Positions 18,236 to 26,496 of a DNA stretch of 42,618 bases are shown here, piece after piece. The DNA comes from Lachnospiraceae bacterium. GTDB taxonomy: Bacteria > Bacillota > Clostridia > Lachnospirales > Lachnospiraceae. The stretch is taken from NCBI GenBank assembly GCA_016281605.1, contig JAEEJA010000080.1, forward strand, positions 1 to 42,618, read 5' to 3'. The notes below the pieces were generated by a model. That model searched no databases. It was given only the letters and a program-made list of their open reading frames with translations, and was not told the DNA's origin. Numbering within the stretch: the stretch's first letter is position 1; each line of letters opens with the position of its first letter. The translations under genes were made by a program, and so were the position numbers.

Positions 18236-20065
18236 TTATCTCATATTACACTTCTTTGGTAAGCCCTTCTTAGGAAAGACCTTTTTATATAGTTTTAGCT
18301 TTTGAGACGGAACTATAACACTGCATGATTTTTTAATGCCTAAAAATGCATTTGCTCCTATATTTCTCTTCTTAAGAAGCTTTGTTCTTACTGTCATCTG
18401 TTTAAGGGCGCTACACTTACGGAAAGCATTCTTTCCTATGTAGCGGACTCCTGAACCTATAACAAGATACCTAAGCTTTCTGCATCTCTCAAAAGCACTA
18501 TCATAGATTTCTGTTATATTGCTTCCTATGGTTATGCTTTTAAGCGTTCTATTGCCCTTAAATGCAGCTTTTCCAATGGACGAAACAGTGTATGCCACAC
18601 CATCTATATAGATGTAATTAGGGATTGTATAGCTTGTTAAATCCGGAGAATTACTAAATCTCGAAAACTCAACTTCTTTTGATTCATCATCCAGAACTAC
18701 GTAAGAAGCCTTATCTGTCTGAACCACATCTCCGATAGCTATTTCATCTTCCACAGCTGTACCGGTTGCAATTTTTGAAGGTGCTACTGTACTTCCCGGA
18801 GGTGGCGAATTATAATTGTAGCTTGGTGTAGCGCTCGGCTTAACCGTTGGATTTGATCCGCTTCCACCAGGTGTTGGTGTCCCATCTCCCGGAGTAGGTG
18901 TTGGAGTTTCATCCCCTGGTTCCGGTGTAGGTGTTTCATCTCCCGGTCCGGGAGCTTCAGTCGGATCTGATGATGCAGGTGTTGGTGATACTGATGGAGG
19001 ATCTGTAGGAACTGTTTCCGACTCTCCGTATACGTCAACAGGAATAGACTTACTGATTCCATTTAGAGTTGCTGTTATATAACAGTTACCTTTACTAACA
19101 CCTGTTATTACTCCAAACTCATCAACAGTAGCTACAGCTTCATTAGAGCTTTTCCAATCTGCTCCCGAGTATACCAAAGCATTGGTATTTGTTGTATTAA
19201 AACTAACTGTAAATTCAGGTAAATTGTACTGTATAGTAGCTCTTAGATCTAAAGCCTTGGTTTTACCTTCATTGACACCACCTATATTAGCAAGAGAAAG
19301 ATCTGTAACTGCCCTTCCAAGGGTCTGAATCTTCTGTATATATTTACCTGAAGAAACACTAAGCTCTCCCACCGTCGGAGATGCACTAAAGCTTGCTGCT
19401 ACTGAATCCCAGTAACATGTATAGCTACCATAATACATGGTTGCATTATCATTATAAAAGCAAGATACACCAACGTAGGTAAGATTAGGATTGATAATAG
19501 ATTCATAGTGACCGGTCTCATCCAGATTTGTCCGACTTATCCAGTAATCCTTCTCTTCATACCACTGATTAATACCGAACTCGATTCCGTCTCCATTATT
19601 CCACGCAAGTGTCTCGCTCATATATGAGGTATAGTAATCCGGGAAAGCTGAGAAAGGTTTATCAAGACAAGGCCTGGTATGACCTCCTGAAAGAGTCGCC
19701 TCTGCTGATCTTACCATAGCAGTCCGCTCTAAGTCGTCCGACCATTGTATGGGCACATAGTCAGATGGCGAAAGGTGAGTTTTTCCGGATTCATCTCTCG
19801 GATCTACAACCCCTAAATCACAAGCTTCCTTTCGAATCTGATTTAATTTGTCAACAACCTTATTCCTATCTGCAATTTTAAAGTTTCCCGTCAAACCGAC
19901 TACTATGGTATCCTCCGATATTTTTCCCTTTATTTCATCAAGTACAATAACACCGGAGTCAGCCGTAGAGTCAGAAGACGGAGTAAATATCGACACAATT
20001 AGTGCCAGTGACATAAGCACTGAAATAACCGGCTTAAGCCGCAATTTATGTTTATTATCCTGCAT
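18236..20065 (-). CDS. Secreted CAP/SCP-domain protein with Big_2-like and LRR_5 modules
   Basis: A 609-residue exported protein. The start at 20065 (ATG, MQDNKHK) has TTTGGAGG seven bases upstream; an upstream ATG at 20095 lies before that site and is rejected. The signal peptide is about residues 1-36. The CAP domain spans about 60-220, with SGGHTRP, SETLAWNNG, GINQWYEEKDYW and GHYESIINPNLTYVGVSC, the usual His and Glu-bearing signatures. A Big_2-like Ig fold (about 280-345: WKSSNEAVATVDEFGVITGVSKG) precedes a Pro/Thr/Gly linker and an LRR_5 C-terminus (IGKAAFKGNRTLKSITIGSN...VPSQKLKLYKKVFPKKGL). Clostridial CAP proteins have uncertain activity. The C-terminal module matches that of the GH5 enzyme in kind. 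Confidence 0.88.
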   Translation of the reverse strand: MQDNKHKLRLKPVISVLMSLALIVSIFTPSSDSTADSGVIVLDEIKGKISEDTIVVGLTGNFKIADRNKVVDKLNQIRKEACDLGVVDPRDESGKTHLSPSDYVPIQWSDDLERTAMVRSAEATLSGGHTRPCLDKPFSAFPDYYTSYMSETLAWNNGDGIEFGINQWYEEKDYWISRTNLDETGHYESIINPNLTYVGVSCFYNDNATMYYGSYTCYWDSVAASFSASPTVGELSVSSGKYIQKIQTLGRAVTDLSLANIGGVNEGKTKALDLRATIQYNLPEFTVSFNTTNTNALVYSGADWKSSNEAVATVDEFGVITGVSKGNCYITATLNGISKSIPVDVYGESETVPTDPPSVSPTPASSDPTEAPGPGDETPTPEPGDETPTPTPGDGTPTPGGSGSNPTVKPSATPSYNYNSPPPGSTVAPSKIATGTAVEDEIAIGDVVQTDKASYVVLDDESKEVEFSRFSNSPDLTSYTIPNYIYIDGVAYTVSSIGKAAFKGNRTLKSITIGSNITEIYDSAFERCRKLRYLVIGSGVRYIGKNAFRKCSALKQMTVRTKLLKKRNIGANAFLGIKKSCSVIVPSQKLKLYKKVFPKKGLPKKCNMR

Positions 20066-20261
20066 GGCAAACCTCCAAACTCCAACGTCGAGCATAGGCT
20101 TTTTAAGCTATAAGACTCGCTCTGAATTGTATATGTTAATAGTAATTTATGTATGTAACGTCTATATATTATTTTACTATAAAGTTGGAAATTTTACAAC
20201 ATATTTCACCATGTAGGATTTAACAAATAATTTGTAAAAAATAGTTTTTTTGCATTAATCA

Positions 20262-20289
20262 TTGCACCTTGGTGTATATATGATATATT
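20262..20289 (+). promoter_or_regulatory. Extended -10 promoter of the phosphoesterase gene
   Basis: TTGCAC (20262-20267), 16-bp spacer, TGA-TATATT (-10 at 20284-20289 with a TGn extension). The small dyad CACCTTGGTG lies at the start of the spacer and could bind a regulator. The 20066-20342 gap should also hold the minus-strand promoter of the CAP gene; TTGTAA with a 17-bp spacer and TAAAAT near 20165-20200 is a weak candidate. Confidence 0.55.
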
Positions 20290-20342
20290 ATTACTTTATG
20301 TATAGTTAAAATGTTTTATGGATATTATAAAGGTGATAACAC

Positions 20343-21206
20343 ATGAAGGTAACTGAGTATGATATAGGCTCTCCTGTTTCGATTGCTCTTCTTTCGGATA
20401 TACATAACAGGAGGTATGACAAGATAATTGAAATAGTAAAAAAACTTAAACCGGATATAATTGCCGTTCCCGGGGATATAGTAGTCGGACGAATTCCTTC
20501 TTCCGAAGGCTTAGTACTCGATCAAGATTACAGAGCCCTGCCTTTTTTGAGGGAATGTGCCTCTATAGCTCCGACTTTTTTTTCTTATGGAAATCATGAA
20601 TATCTTCTAAGTGAAGAAGAGATAGATATGATACGAAAAACCTCTGTTACAGTTTTAGATGATAGTTATGTCATGTATAACGGTTTATGTATCGGTGGAT
20701 TAACTTCCGGCAGAAGACATCAATATACAAATTACAAAGATTATATAGATATTCATACTGAACTTTGTGATGATGAAACCTCAAAATCTCTATATCCAAA
20801 TTGGGGATACTATAATAATTACATAGATACTCTTTTTAAAGAAACCCCTAATTCCATTAACATTTCAGATTTATATGAGCGCATGAATCAACCACATACC
20901 GACTGGTTAGATAAATTTGAAAAAGAAAAAGGATATAAAGTACTATTATCCCATCATCCGGAGTACTGGGATACTTACCTCAAAAAAAGAGATATCGACT
21001 TGATTCTTTCAGGGCACGCTCATGGTGGACAATGGAGATTTTTTAATCATGGTGTCCTTGCTCCGGGACAGGGTCTTTTCCCCAGATATACTAAGGGAAT
21101 TCATGTTCACAACTCAAACCACCTTTGTATAAGTACCGGTCTGGCTAATACCGCCCGACCGATACCTAGATTTTTTAACCCCAGAGAGATTGTATATATT
21201 AAATAA
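20343..21206 (+). CDS. Calcineurin-like metallophosphoesterase
   Basis: A 287-residue protein with the full set of metal ligands in order: LLSDIHN (D19, H21), PGDIVVG (D45), YGNHEYL (N84, H85), LLSHHPEYW and LSGHAHGGQW. It is close to the YkuE/YaeI-type group by its GHAHGGQ(W/F)R and LCISTGL endings, but it lacks the membrane anchor, so it is probably cytoplasmic. The substrate cannot be told from sequence. An acidic insertion at about residues 125-185 (YTNYKDYIDIHTELC...) is longer than in typical members. AAAGGTGAT precedes the ATG. It converges with the LRR_5 gene with only six bases between stops and no terminator. Confidence 0.88.
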   Translation: MKVTEYDIGSPVSIALLSDIHNRRYDKIIEIVKKLKPDIIAVPGDIVVGRIPSSEGLVLDQDYRALPFLRECASIAPTFFSYGNHEYLLSEEEIDMIRKTSVTVLDDSYVMYNGLCIGGLTSGRRHQYTNYKDYIDIHTELCDDETSKSLYPNWGYYNNYIDTLFKETPNSINISDLYERMNQPHTDWLDKFEKEKGYKVLLSHHPEYWDTYLKKRDIDLILSGHAHGGQWRFFNHGVLAPGQGLFPRYTKGIHVHNSNHLCISTGLANTARPIPRFFNPREIVYIK

Positions 21207-21212
21207 TATAAA

Positions 21213-22715
21213 CTACGATTCCAATACAAGCCAGCTAAATCTCGACACCTGACCATAACTGTTATATTCTTCAACATTGGTTTTCCAATTATCATAATTA
21301 TAAGCAGTCTTTAAAAGTGTTATTTTTCTGGCAGACACTTCTCCTGTGGATGATACATTTAATGCATCGCCCGTTCCAAAAGCATTACCATCTAAATATT
21401 TACTTACTGTAATATCATTTTGAAGTACAAAAAGGCTACTCTGGAAATTAAAAGCCGACTCTTCAACCCTGTCCAAAGCAGTTGAAGTATATATCTTTTT
21501 TAAGCCGGTAGCTCCACTAAACAATCCTGCTTTTATAACCTTAATAGAGTCCGGAAAATGAATCTCAGTTATGTCCATAAATTTCATATTACCATTTTCA
21601 TCCTTTGTTTTAAAAGCATTACCATCAATATCTACTACCTTTGCCCCGTTAATTACTTCAGGAACATCAACCTTTTTATCTGAGCCGATATAATGTATTA
21701 TCTGTGCATATTTGCCATTTGATTTGTATTCAAAATTATCATTTTTACTAGATTCTCCATCTAAGTATTCACTGATTTCGGTGTATTGAGCCGCATTTGT
21801 TTTTTCTGCGATATCCCAATATAATTTACTATAACCTAAAGGAACCTGAAGCTTGTGCGATATAGGAAGATAGGAATTTGTATATCCTTCTCCCTCATTA
21901 ATATAATCTTTCTTGCTGGTTTTAGGTGTTTTTTTCCAGTGAAATTTCCAAGTCACCGCATCCATGCCCTGATACCAATTACAACCAATCTCAGTTACCG
22001 TTGATGGAACATCAAAATTCCCATATGCGCTTCCCACATTATATGCTAAAGAAGTGATGCATTTTACCTTACTTGAGATTTTATAATCACCACCATCTTT
22101 TTTGTTATCTAATACAAATAAAACAAGTCCATTATTTTTTGTGGCATATATACAGTTTTTATCTTTCTTAAAATATTTATTTTGACTGTTTAATTCTATA
22201 TTTAGAAGTTTATGACAATCCAGAAAAGCTTCTCTTTCAAATGTCTTTACACTCTTACCAATTATTACTTTTTCTAATCCGGTACTCCCCTTAAAAGCTT
22301 TAAGTCCTATAGTTTCGACACTATCCGGAATAGTTATTGTTTTAACTTTTGAAAACTTTGATTTGGTTTTATACCCCACGCAGTCTTCATACTTCAGTTC
22401 ACCAAAAACAGAATACTGTCCACTCTTTTTATCATTTGATGCTTTGTCACTCTTAATTAATACAACATCTGCACCATTAATTTTTGAAGGTATGTTAAGA
22501 GTTTTTCCTGTCCTACCCTGATCCGAAGTTATACTAAAAATCCATGCCTTTTTATTGTCACTTGTTTCATATGCATGAAATATAACATTTCCCTGTGTAG
22601 TTTTTATTTCAGAACCTTTATTCCACGAATATGCTTTTGCACTTGTGCTAATCATTGTTATCATAAATAACAGAAAGGCTGCTATTGTAAATTTTTTAAT
22701 TATTTTTTCTTTCAT
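21213..22715 (-). CDS. Secreted LRR_5 (BspA-like) leucine-rich repeat protein
   Basis: A 500-residue protein with a signal peptide (about 1-28, ending SAKA). Two clusters of LRR_5 repeats are visible at about residues 110-185 (TIPDSVETIGLKAFKGSTGLEKVIIGKSV) and 355-435 (IDGNAFKT...EIHFPDSIKVIKAGLFSGATGLKKIYTST). Between them is an Asn/Lys/Trp-rich segment. BspA-like proteins act at the cell surface in adhesion to host or matrix; here that is inference. GGGGG sits seven bases before the ATG. Unlike the GH5 and CAP proteins it has no Pro/Thr linker, no enzymatic domain and no Lys-rich ending. Confidence 0.85.
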   Translation of the reverse strand: MKEKIIKKFTIAAFLLFMITMISTSAKAYSWNKGSEIKTTQGNVIFHAYETSDNKKAWIFSITSDQGRTGKTLNIPSKINGADVVLIKSDKASNDKKSGQYSVFGELKYEDCVGYKTKSKFSKVKTITIPDSVETIGLKAFKGSTGLEKVIIGKSVKTFEREAFLDCHKLLNIELNSQNKYFKKDKNCIYATKNNGLVLFVLDNKKDGGDYKISSKVKCITSLAYNVGSAYGNFDVPSTVTEIGCNWYQGMDAVTWKFHWKKTPKTSKKDYINEGEGYTNSYLPISHKLQVPLGYSKLYWDIAEKTNAAQYTEISEYLDGESSKNDNFEYKSNGKYAQIIHYIGSDKKVDVPEVINGAKVVDIDGNAFKTKDENGNMKFMDITEIHFPDSIKVIKAGLFSGATGLKKIYTSTALDRVEESAFNFQSSLFVLQNDITVSKYLDGNAFGTGDALNVSSTGEVSARKITLLKTAYNYDNWKTNVEEYNSYGQVSRFSWLVLES

Positions 22716-22867
22716 GGTAATCCCCCTTTATTTCATTTATATTCAAGTTTTTTTTGAAACCATTGCCGAAACAATTCCTGTAAATTTCAGCTGCCGCCAT
22801 ACTACTTCCATCTATTACAAGATTATTATATACCAATTTTTTTGAAGTTGCATTTCCGATTAGTTAA

Positions 22868-22896
22868 TATACATATATATTTACTTGTGTTATAAT
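22868..22896 (+). promoter_or_regulatory. Promoter upstream of the ligase remnant
   Basis: TATACA (22868-22873), 17-bp spacer, TGT-TATAAT (22891-22896, TGn extension). It points at the PaaK-like remnant about 55 bases downstream, so transcription signals survive although the gene is broken. The 22716-22951 gap holds nothing else I can identify. Confidence 0.55.
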
Positions 22897-22951
22897 GAAA
22901 CAGGTATTTTAGAGATTAATCTATAATAGATGATAGTAGGAAGGTAGTCAA

Positions 22952-23533
22952 ATAAAGGAAACACTTAATAATATTATTGTATACGCTAGAGAAAAATCCT
23001 CCTTCTACGGTGAACGGTGGATGAAAGAATCAGATGTGGATATTTCTTCCTTTCCTATTGTAAAAAAATCTGATATAGTTGATAATCAATCTACACTTAT
23101 ACCTTTAAGTATGCTTATTCATTCTAAACCAATAATTCACACAAGAACATCAGGTTCTACCGGAATACATATGGATATATATTGGACTAAAAGTGATTAT
23201 TTCTATTCGATGATGCCATTGTGGTATAAAAGATACAAGTGGTATGGGATTCTTCCATCAGATCGCTTTTGTACATTTTACTCCTTTTCCGAATATGGAA
23301 CTAATATACCATACGAGTATGAAAAATCATCATTGAGAATATCTAAATCACTATTTATAAATAATGATATCGAAAAAGTAGTAGAATTAATTAATGCCTT
23401 TCATCCTATTTGGATGATTATTCAACCGTCTATTGCGCAGGAATTAGTTTGCTATATTGAATCAAATAATATAATATTTACCAACTCTATTAAGTTCAAT
23501 GCTTTTAACCTGCTCTCACTTTGCCTCATATAA
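22952..23533 (+). pseudogene. Truncated PaaK/CapK-like AMP-forming ligase remnant
   Basis: About 190 codons match the N-terminal part of phenylacetate-CoA-ligase-like adenylating enzymes (usually about 430-450 residues): IIVYAREKSSFYGERW, SDI, then the P-loop HTRTSGSTGIHMDIYWTK and a YKWYGILPSDR region. Homology begins upstream of the first ATG at 23021. The codon at the expected start, spaced seven bases after AGGAAGG, is ATA at 22952, and no ATG, GTG or TTG is in frame between there and the upstream stop at 22937. The text loses family character after about 23500 (NAFNLLSLCLI) and stops. Both start loss and truncation suggest a dead gene. Internal initiation at 23021 would leave out the AREKSSFY segment. 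Confidence 0.7.
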
Positions 23534-23654
23534 AATTCTCATATCTCGGATTTAAGTAAATCCCCATAACTCCTCCTATCGTTTTGCTCATATTAATTAT
23601 TCTTATTTCTTATAATTATAAAAAATAAGCATTACAAATAGTAATATAGTTTTC

Positions 23655-23696
23655 AAAAAAGGGCGATTCATGCAAAAAAAGGGCGATTCACGCAAA
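23655..23696. repeat. Two tandem 20-bp direct repeats
   Basis: AAAAAAGGGCGATTCATGCA followed at once by AAAAAAGGGCGATTCACGCA (period 20, one mismatch). The second copy ends six bases before the -35 box of the LysR-type gene. Spacing of two helical turns would suit paired operator sites. The core GGGCGATTCA also recalls ends of small mobile repeats in Clostridia (recollection, not checked). Confidence 0.85.
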
Positions 23697-23701
23697 GGGT
23701 A

Positions 23702-23730
23702 TTGACATTTATTTTTAAAAGTGGTATTAG
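23702..23730 (+). promoter_or_regulatory. Strong promoter of the LysR-type remnant
   Basis: Consensus TTGACA (23702-23707), 17-bp spacer, TGG-TATTAG (-10 at 23725-23730 with TGn extension). It starts right after the 20-bp direct repeats and precedes the ATG at 23786 by about 50 bases. Confidence 0.65.
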
Positions 23731-23785
23731 TGAAGCCAAATAATATGAAGGGAAATAAATAGAAAAGCAATGAGGTGAGAATGAT

Positions 23786-24184
23786 ATGCAGATAGAACAG
23801 ATAAAAACAATCGAATTATTAAATCATACAAAAAGTATAACCAAGACAGCAAATTATCTCTATTTATCTCCTGCAGCTCTTTCAAAACAGATATATACAA
23901 TTGAAGAAGAACTTGGATTTGAAATATTTAACAGAAGCAACAAAGGGATTACCCCAACTAAAAAGGGAGAAATATTTATTAAAGGAGCTATTTCAATATA
24001 TAATCAATGGTCATCGCTTTTGAATGATATTAACAATTTTTAAGATAATATTAATAATGATAGTACTATAGGGTTTGTTAAAGCCTCCATGTCAAATAAC
24101 ATTTGTTTTCATGTGATTTGGAATAATTACAGGTCAGCATATCCATGTACGAAAATTATCTTTATTGACAAAAATATTTACTGA
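23786..24184 (+). pseudogene. Broken LysR-family regulator
   Basis: The first 85 codons are a complete LysR helix-turn-helix (IELLNHTKSITKTANYLYL, SPAALSKQIYTIEEELGFEIF, GITPTKKGEIFI). An in-frame TAA at 24041-24043 ends it. The same frame then reads on as the beginning of a LysR effector domain (STIGFVKASMSNNICFHVIW, PCTKIIFIDKN) to a TGA at 24182. A full member has about 290-300 residues, so this copy has both a nonsense change and loss of its last two thirds. AATGAGGTGAG precedes the ATG. The 85-residue DNA-binding domain may still be made. Confidence 0.82.
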
Positions 24185-24383
24185 ATGTTTAAATAAATAT
24201 AAATTAATAAGTACAAGGTATAAAGGTTTAAAGATTAGATACTTAAAGGAACTATACAGAAATGGCGTCGTAGGAGTTTTTGATGGTGTTTCAATTAAGT
24301 ATTCAGTGAGAAAAGAAATTGCAAAAATATTAAAAGACTTAAGGGAAGAAGAATATAAATTGATTGAAAAAATACTGCCTTAA
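24185..24383 (+). pseudogene. Unidentified coding remnant
   Basis: After the LysR text ends, a different frame reads a plausible protein tail (TRYKGLKIRYLKELYRNGVVGVFDGVSIKYSV...LREEEYKLIEKILP) to a TAA at 24381-24383. There is no credible start codon or ribosome site; an in-frame TTG at 24165 overlaps the LysR remnant. It reads like the C-terminal piece of a lost gene joined to the LysR fragment by deletion. I cannot assign a family. Confidence 0.4.
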
Positions 24384-24411
24384 ATTCTTATTAAATGCGG
24401 AGGTGAAATCA

Positions 24412-25427
24412 TTGGCACATGATATAAAAAAATTCATAAGTACTTTATTTTTAAGTATTATATTTACGTTTTGTCTTTCAAATATAGCTCATGCATATTC
24501 AGAAGGAAAACTATTGGAATTGGATTATAATAATGATAAAATAGAAGTAAAAAAAATAATAATAGTTTTTTTCTAAAAAAGGCAAAGCCGGAATGGACAC
24601 AGGTATCCGATAAATACTTTATGAATACTACAAACCAGGGATTATTATTAAAGGAAAATGATAATATTATTACTTTAGTATCGCCGTCTAAAGCTGTCAG
24701 TTCTACTGCCGTTGAGTATTATAATAACGATGCATATCTTTATAATGATAATATATATTATTCAAAAAAATTGGTTGAAAGCAGTGCCGATAATCCCGGA
24801 AACATTATATCAAATACAACGACTATTTGTAAGATAAATATTGAAACATTAACTATTCAGGAAATATACAGAACACAGGGAAATTCCTTAGCAAAATTGG
24901 AATATATGAGTTCGACAAGTGATAATAAAACAGAAATATTATACATGAAGTCCGAAGATCAGAATTTATATTGTTATTACATCAGTAATAATACCTGTGT
25001 CAAACTTGGAAAATACAAATATATCCCAAAAGAAATAAAAAATGGAATTATAAATTATCAAAAGTTTAAAAGGAAGGATGCTGCGGGCAATATTATTTCA
25101 AGTCTTTTAATGATGACGGAATCACAGGAATCGTTGAAAATGTATTCTATGGGATTTTATGACTCATCTATACATATCATAGATTGGAAAGTATGCAGCA
25201 ATATTTTTCAAAAAGGAAAAAATCTGTATTATATAGGAAAAAATGAGAAAGAAAAATTGTTCTTATATAAATATGATCATAAGGATTACACGGAGAAAAA
25301 GGTTACTTCTTTAAAAAAAATTAAAGGAAATAAAGAACTATTAATGATAAAAAATATCAAAAAGAATAAAATAATAATAATTAAAGAAGATAATAAAATC
25401 AATATCAAACTCCATGAAAAATCTTAA
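24412..25427 (+). pseudogene. Secreted propeller-like protein, frameshifted at an A8 tract
   Basis: The start is TTG at 24412 with a perfect GGAGGTG six bases upstream; it gives a clean signal peptide (ISTLFLSIIFTFCLSNIAHA). The frame breaks at the A8 tract 24549-24556 and stops at 24576. One added A gives IEVKKNNNSFFLKKAKPEW and joins the frame that runs to 25427. This matches the next gene, whose text is IQIDKDGSVYLHENFYK in the same place. The mature part has repeated 'YYSKK / LYCYYISNNTCVKLG / LYYIGKNEKEKLFLYKYD' strands, like a beta-propeller of DUF5050 type. The restored length is about 338 residues. The intact paralogue starts 19 bases after its stop. Confidence 0.75.
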
Positions 25428-25446
25428 AAAAATTAGGAGATTAACA

Positions 25447-26430
25447 ATGAGAAGAAAATTTGTATTTTTGAGAGTATTATTCCTTTTTGTATTAACATTT
25501 TCGTATATATATATTTATAAAAATGCCATGGCTGCAAACGGGAAAATGGTAAAGACAAAATATAACGATGGAAATATACAGATAGATAAAGACGGTTCGG
25601 TTTATCTACACGAAAACTTCTATAAAAACATAAAAAACAAGTGGGTTAAGAGTTCCGGGAAAAAATTCTTAAATACTTCTGATAAGGGGCTTTTTCTAAA
25701 TGAAGATGGGAATGCGAGAAGCCTGATTCCATATCAGGAAACAGAAACAAATGAAGACGTTTTTTATGGTGCTGATGCTTATTTGTTTGATGGATATATT
25801 TACTTTACTAAAAGAAAGTATGCGAATGATGGAACAGAAACAGAGTATGGAAAGGCTTACAGGTTAAATACTGATAATTATGCATTAGAAGAGGTTACAT
25901 CTGAATACAGAAAAAACTTATCAAATGTTGGTTATGTTGATGGGAAGGGTATAGTTTTTTGTGGACGTGGACAATCAGAATATTACTCATTTTCAGACAA
26001 ATCATTTTCGCCTATCGGGTATTGTACATTTATTCCTAAATATATAAAAAACGGCTTTATAAAATATGAAAAATACAAAACTTGGTATCTGATGGACTAT
26101 TATGATAATGACATGGATGAAGATAAACCGTTATGGATAATGGATATAAATACACATGAAATAAAAGAAATAACACCTGAATCCGGTTGTGGGTCTACTA
26201 TGGTTGATTCCAAGGTATATTACATAAATACAAATAATAAAAATGATAAATGTTTGTATACTTATGATATTAAAGAACACGAAGGACAAAAGGTAAAAGT
26301 TTTATATAAAAATAAAGAATTATATGCTAAAGGATATATAAAACGTGTAGAAAAAAAGAAGTTATATTATATAATAGATGCTAAAGATGGTAAAAACATA
26401 AATGGAAATATCCGGTGTGGTTGTAGGTGA
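25447..26430 (+). CDS. Secreted propeller-like protein, paralogue of the preceding gene
   Basis: A 327-residue protein with a signal segment (about 5-30, ending AMAA). The start at 25447 follows TTAGGAG; an ATG at 25414 overlaps the previous gene and has no ribosome site. The mature part repeats strand pairs (IQIDKDGSVYLHEN, DAYLFDGYIYFTKRKY, KVYYINTNNKNDKCLYTYD) suggestive of a small beta-propeller. It aligns along its length with the frameshifted neighbour (FLNTSDKGLFLNEDGN vs FMNTTNQGLLLKENDN). The last ~8 residues (NIRCGCR) do not align and abut the IS-like hairpin, so the original end may have been replaced. Function unknown. Confidence 0.72.
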   Translation: MRRKFVFLRVLFLFVLTFSYIYIYKNAMAANGKMVKTKYNDGNIQIDKDGSVYLHENFYKNIKNKWVKSSGKKFLNTSDKGLFLNEDGNARSLIPYQETETNEDVFYGADAYLFDGYIYFTKRKYANDGTETEYGKAYRLNTDNYALEEVTSEYRKNLSNVGYVDGKGIVFCGRGQSEYYSFSDKSFSPIGYCTFIPKYIKNGFIKYEKYKTWYLMDYYDNDMDEDKPLWIMDINTHEIKEITPESGCGSTMVDSKVYYINTNNKNDKCLYTYDIKEHEGQKVKVLYKNKELYAKGYIKRVEKKKLYYIIDAKDGKNINGNIRCGCR

Positions 26431-26490
26431 TTGTCAATCCCCCACCTACGCTTCAGCTTAGAGGTGGGGGGGTTCTCCGACTGAGTAAAA
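26431..26490. mobile_element. IS200/IS605-like terminal hairpin remnant
   Basis: TTGTCAATCCCCCACCTA begins a hairpin with stem CCCCCACCT (26439-26447) / AGGTGGGGG (26462-26470), an inner imperfect stem, and a flank GGTTCTCCGACTGAGT. This layout resembles the right end of IS200/IS605-group elements in Firmicutes, where such a hairpin follows tnpB. No transposase remains. It lies between the stop of the propeller-like gene and the aquaporin stop. It has no T run, so it is a poor terminator. The assignment rests on recalled resemblance. Confidence 0.45.
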
Positions 26491-26496
26491 CAGTAA

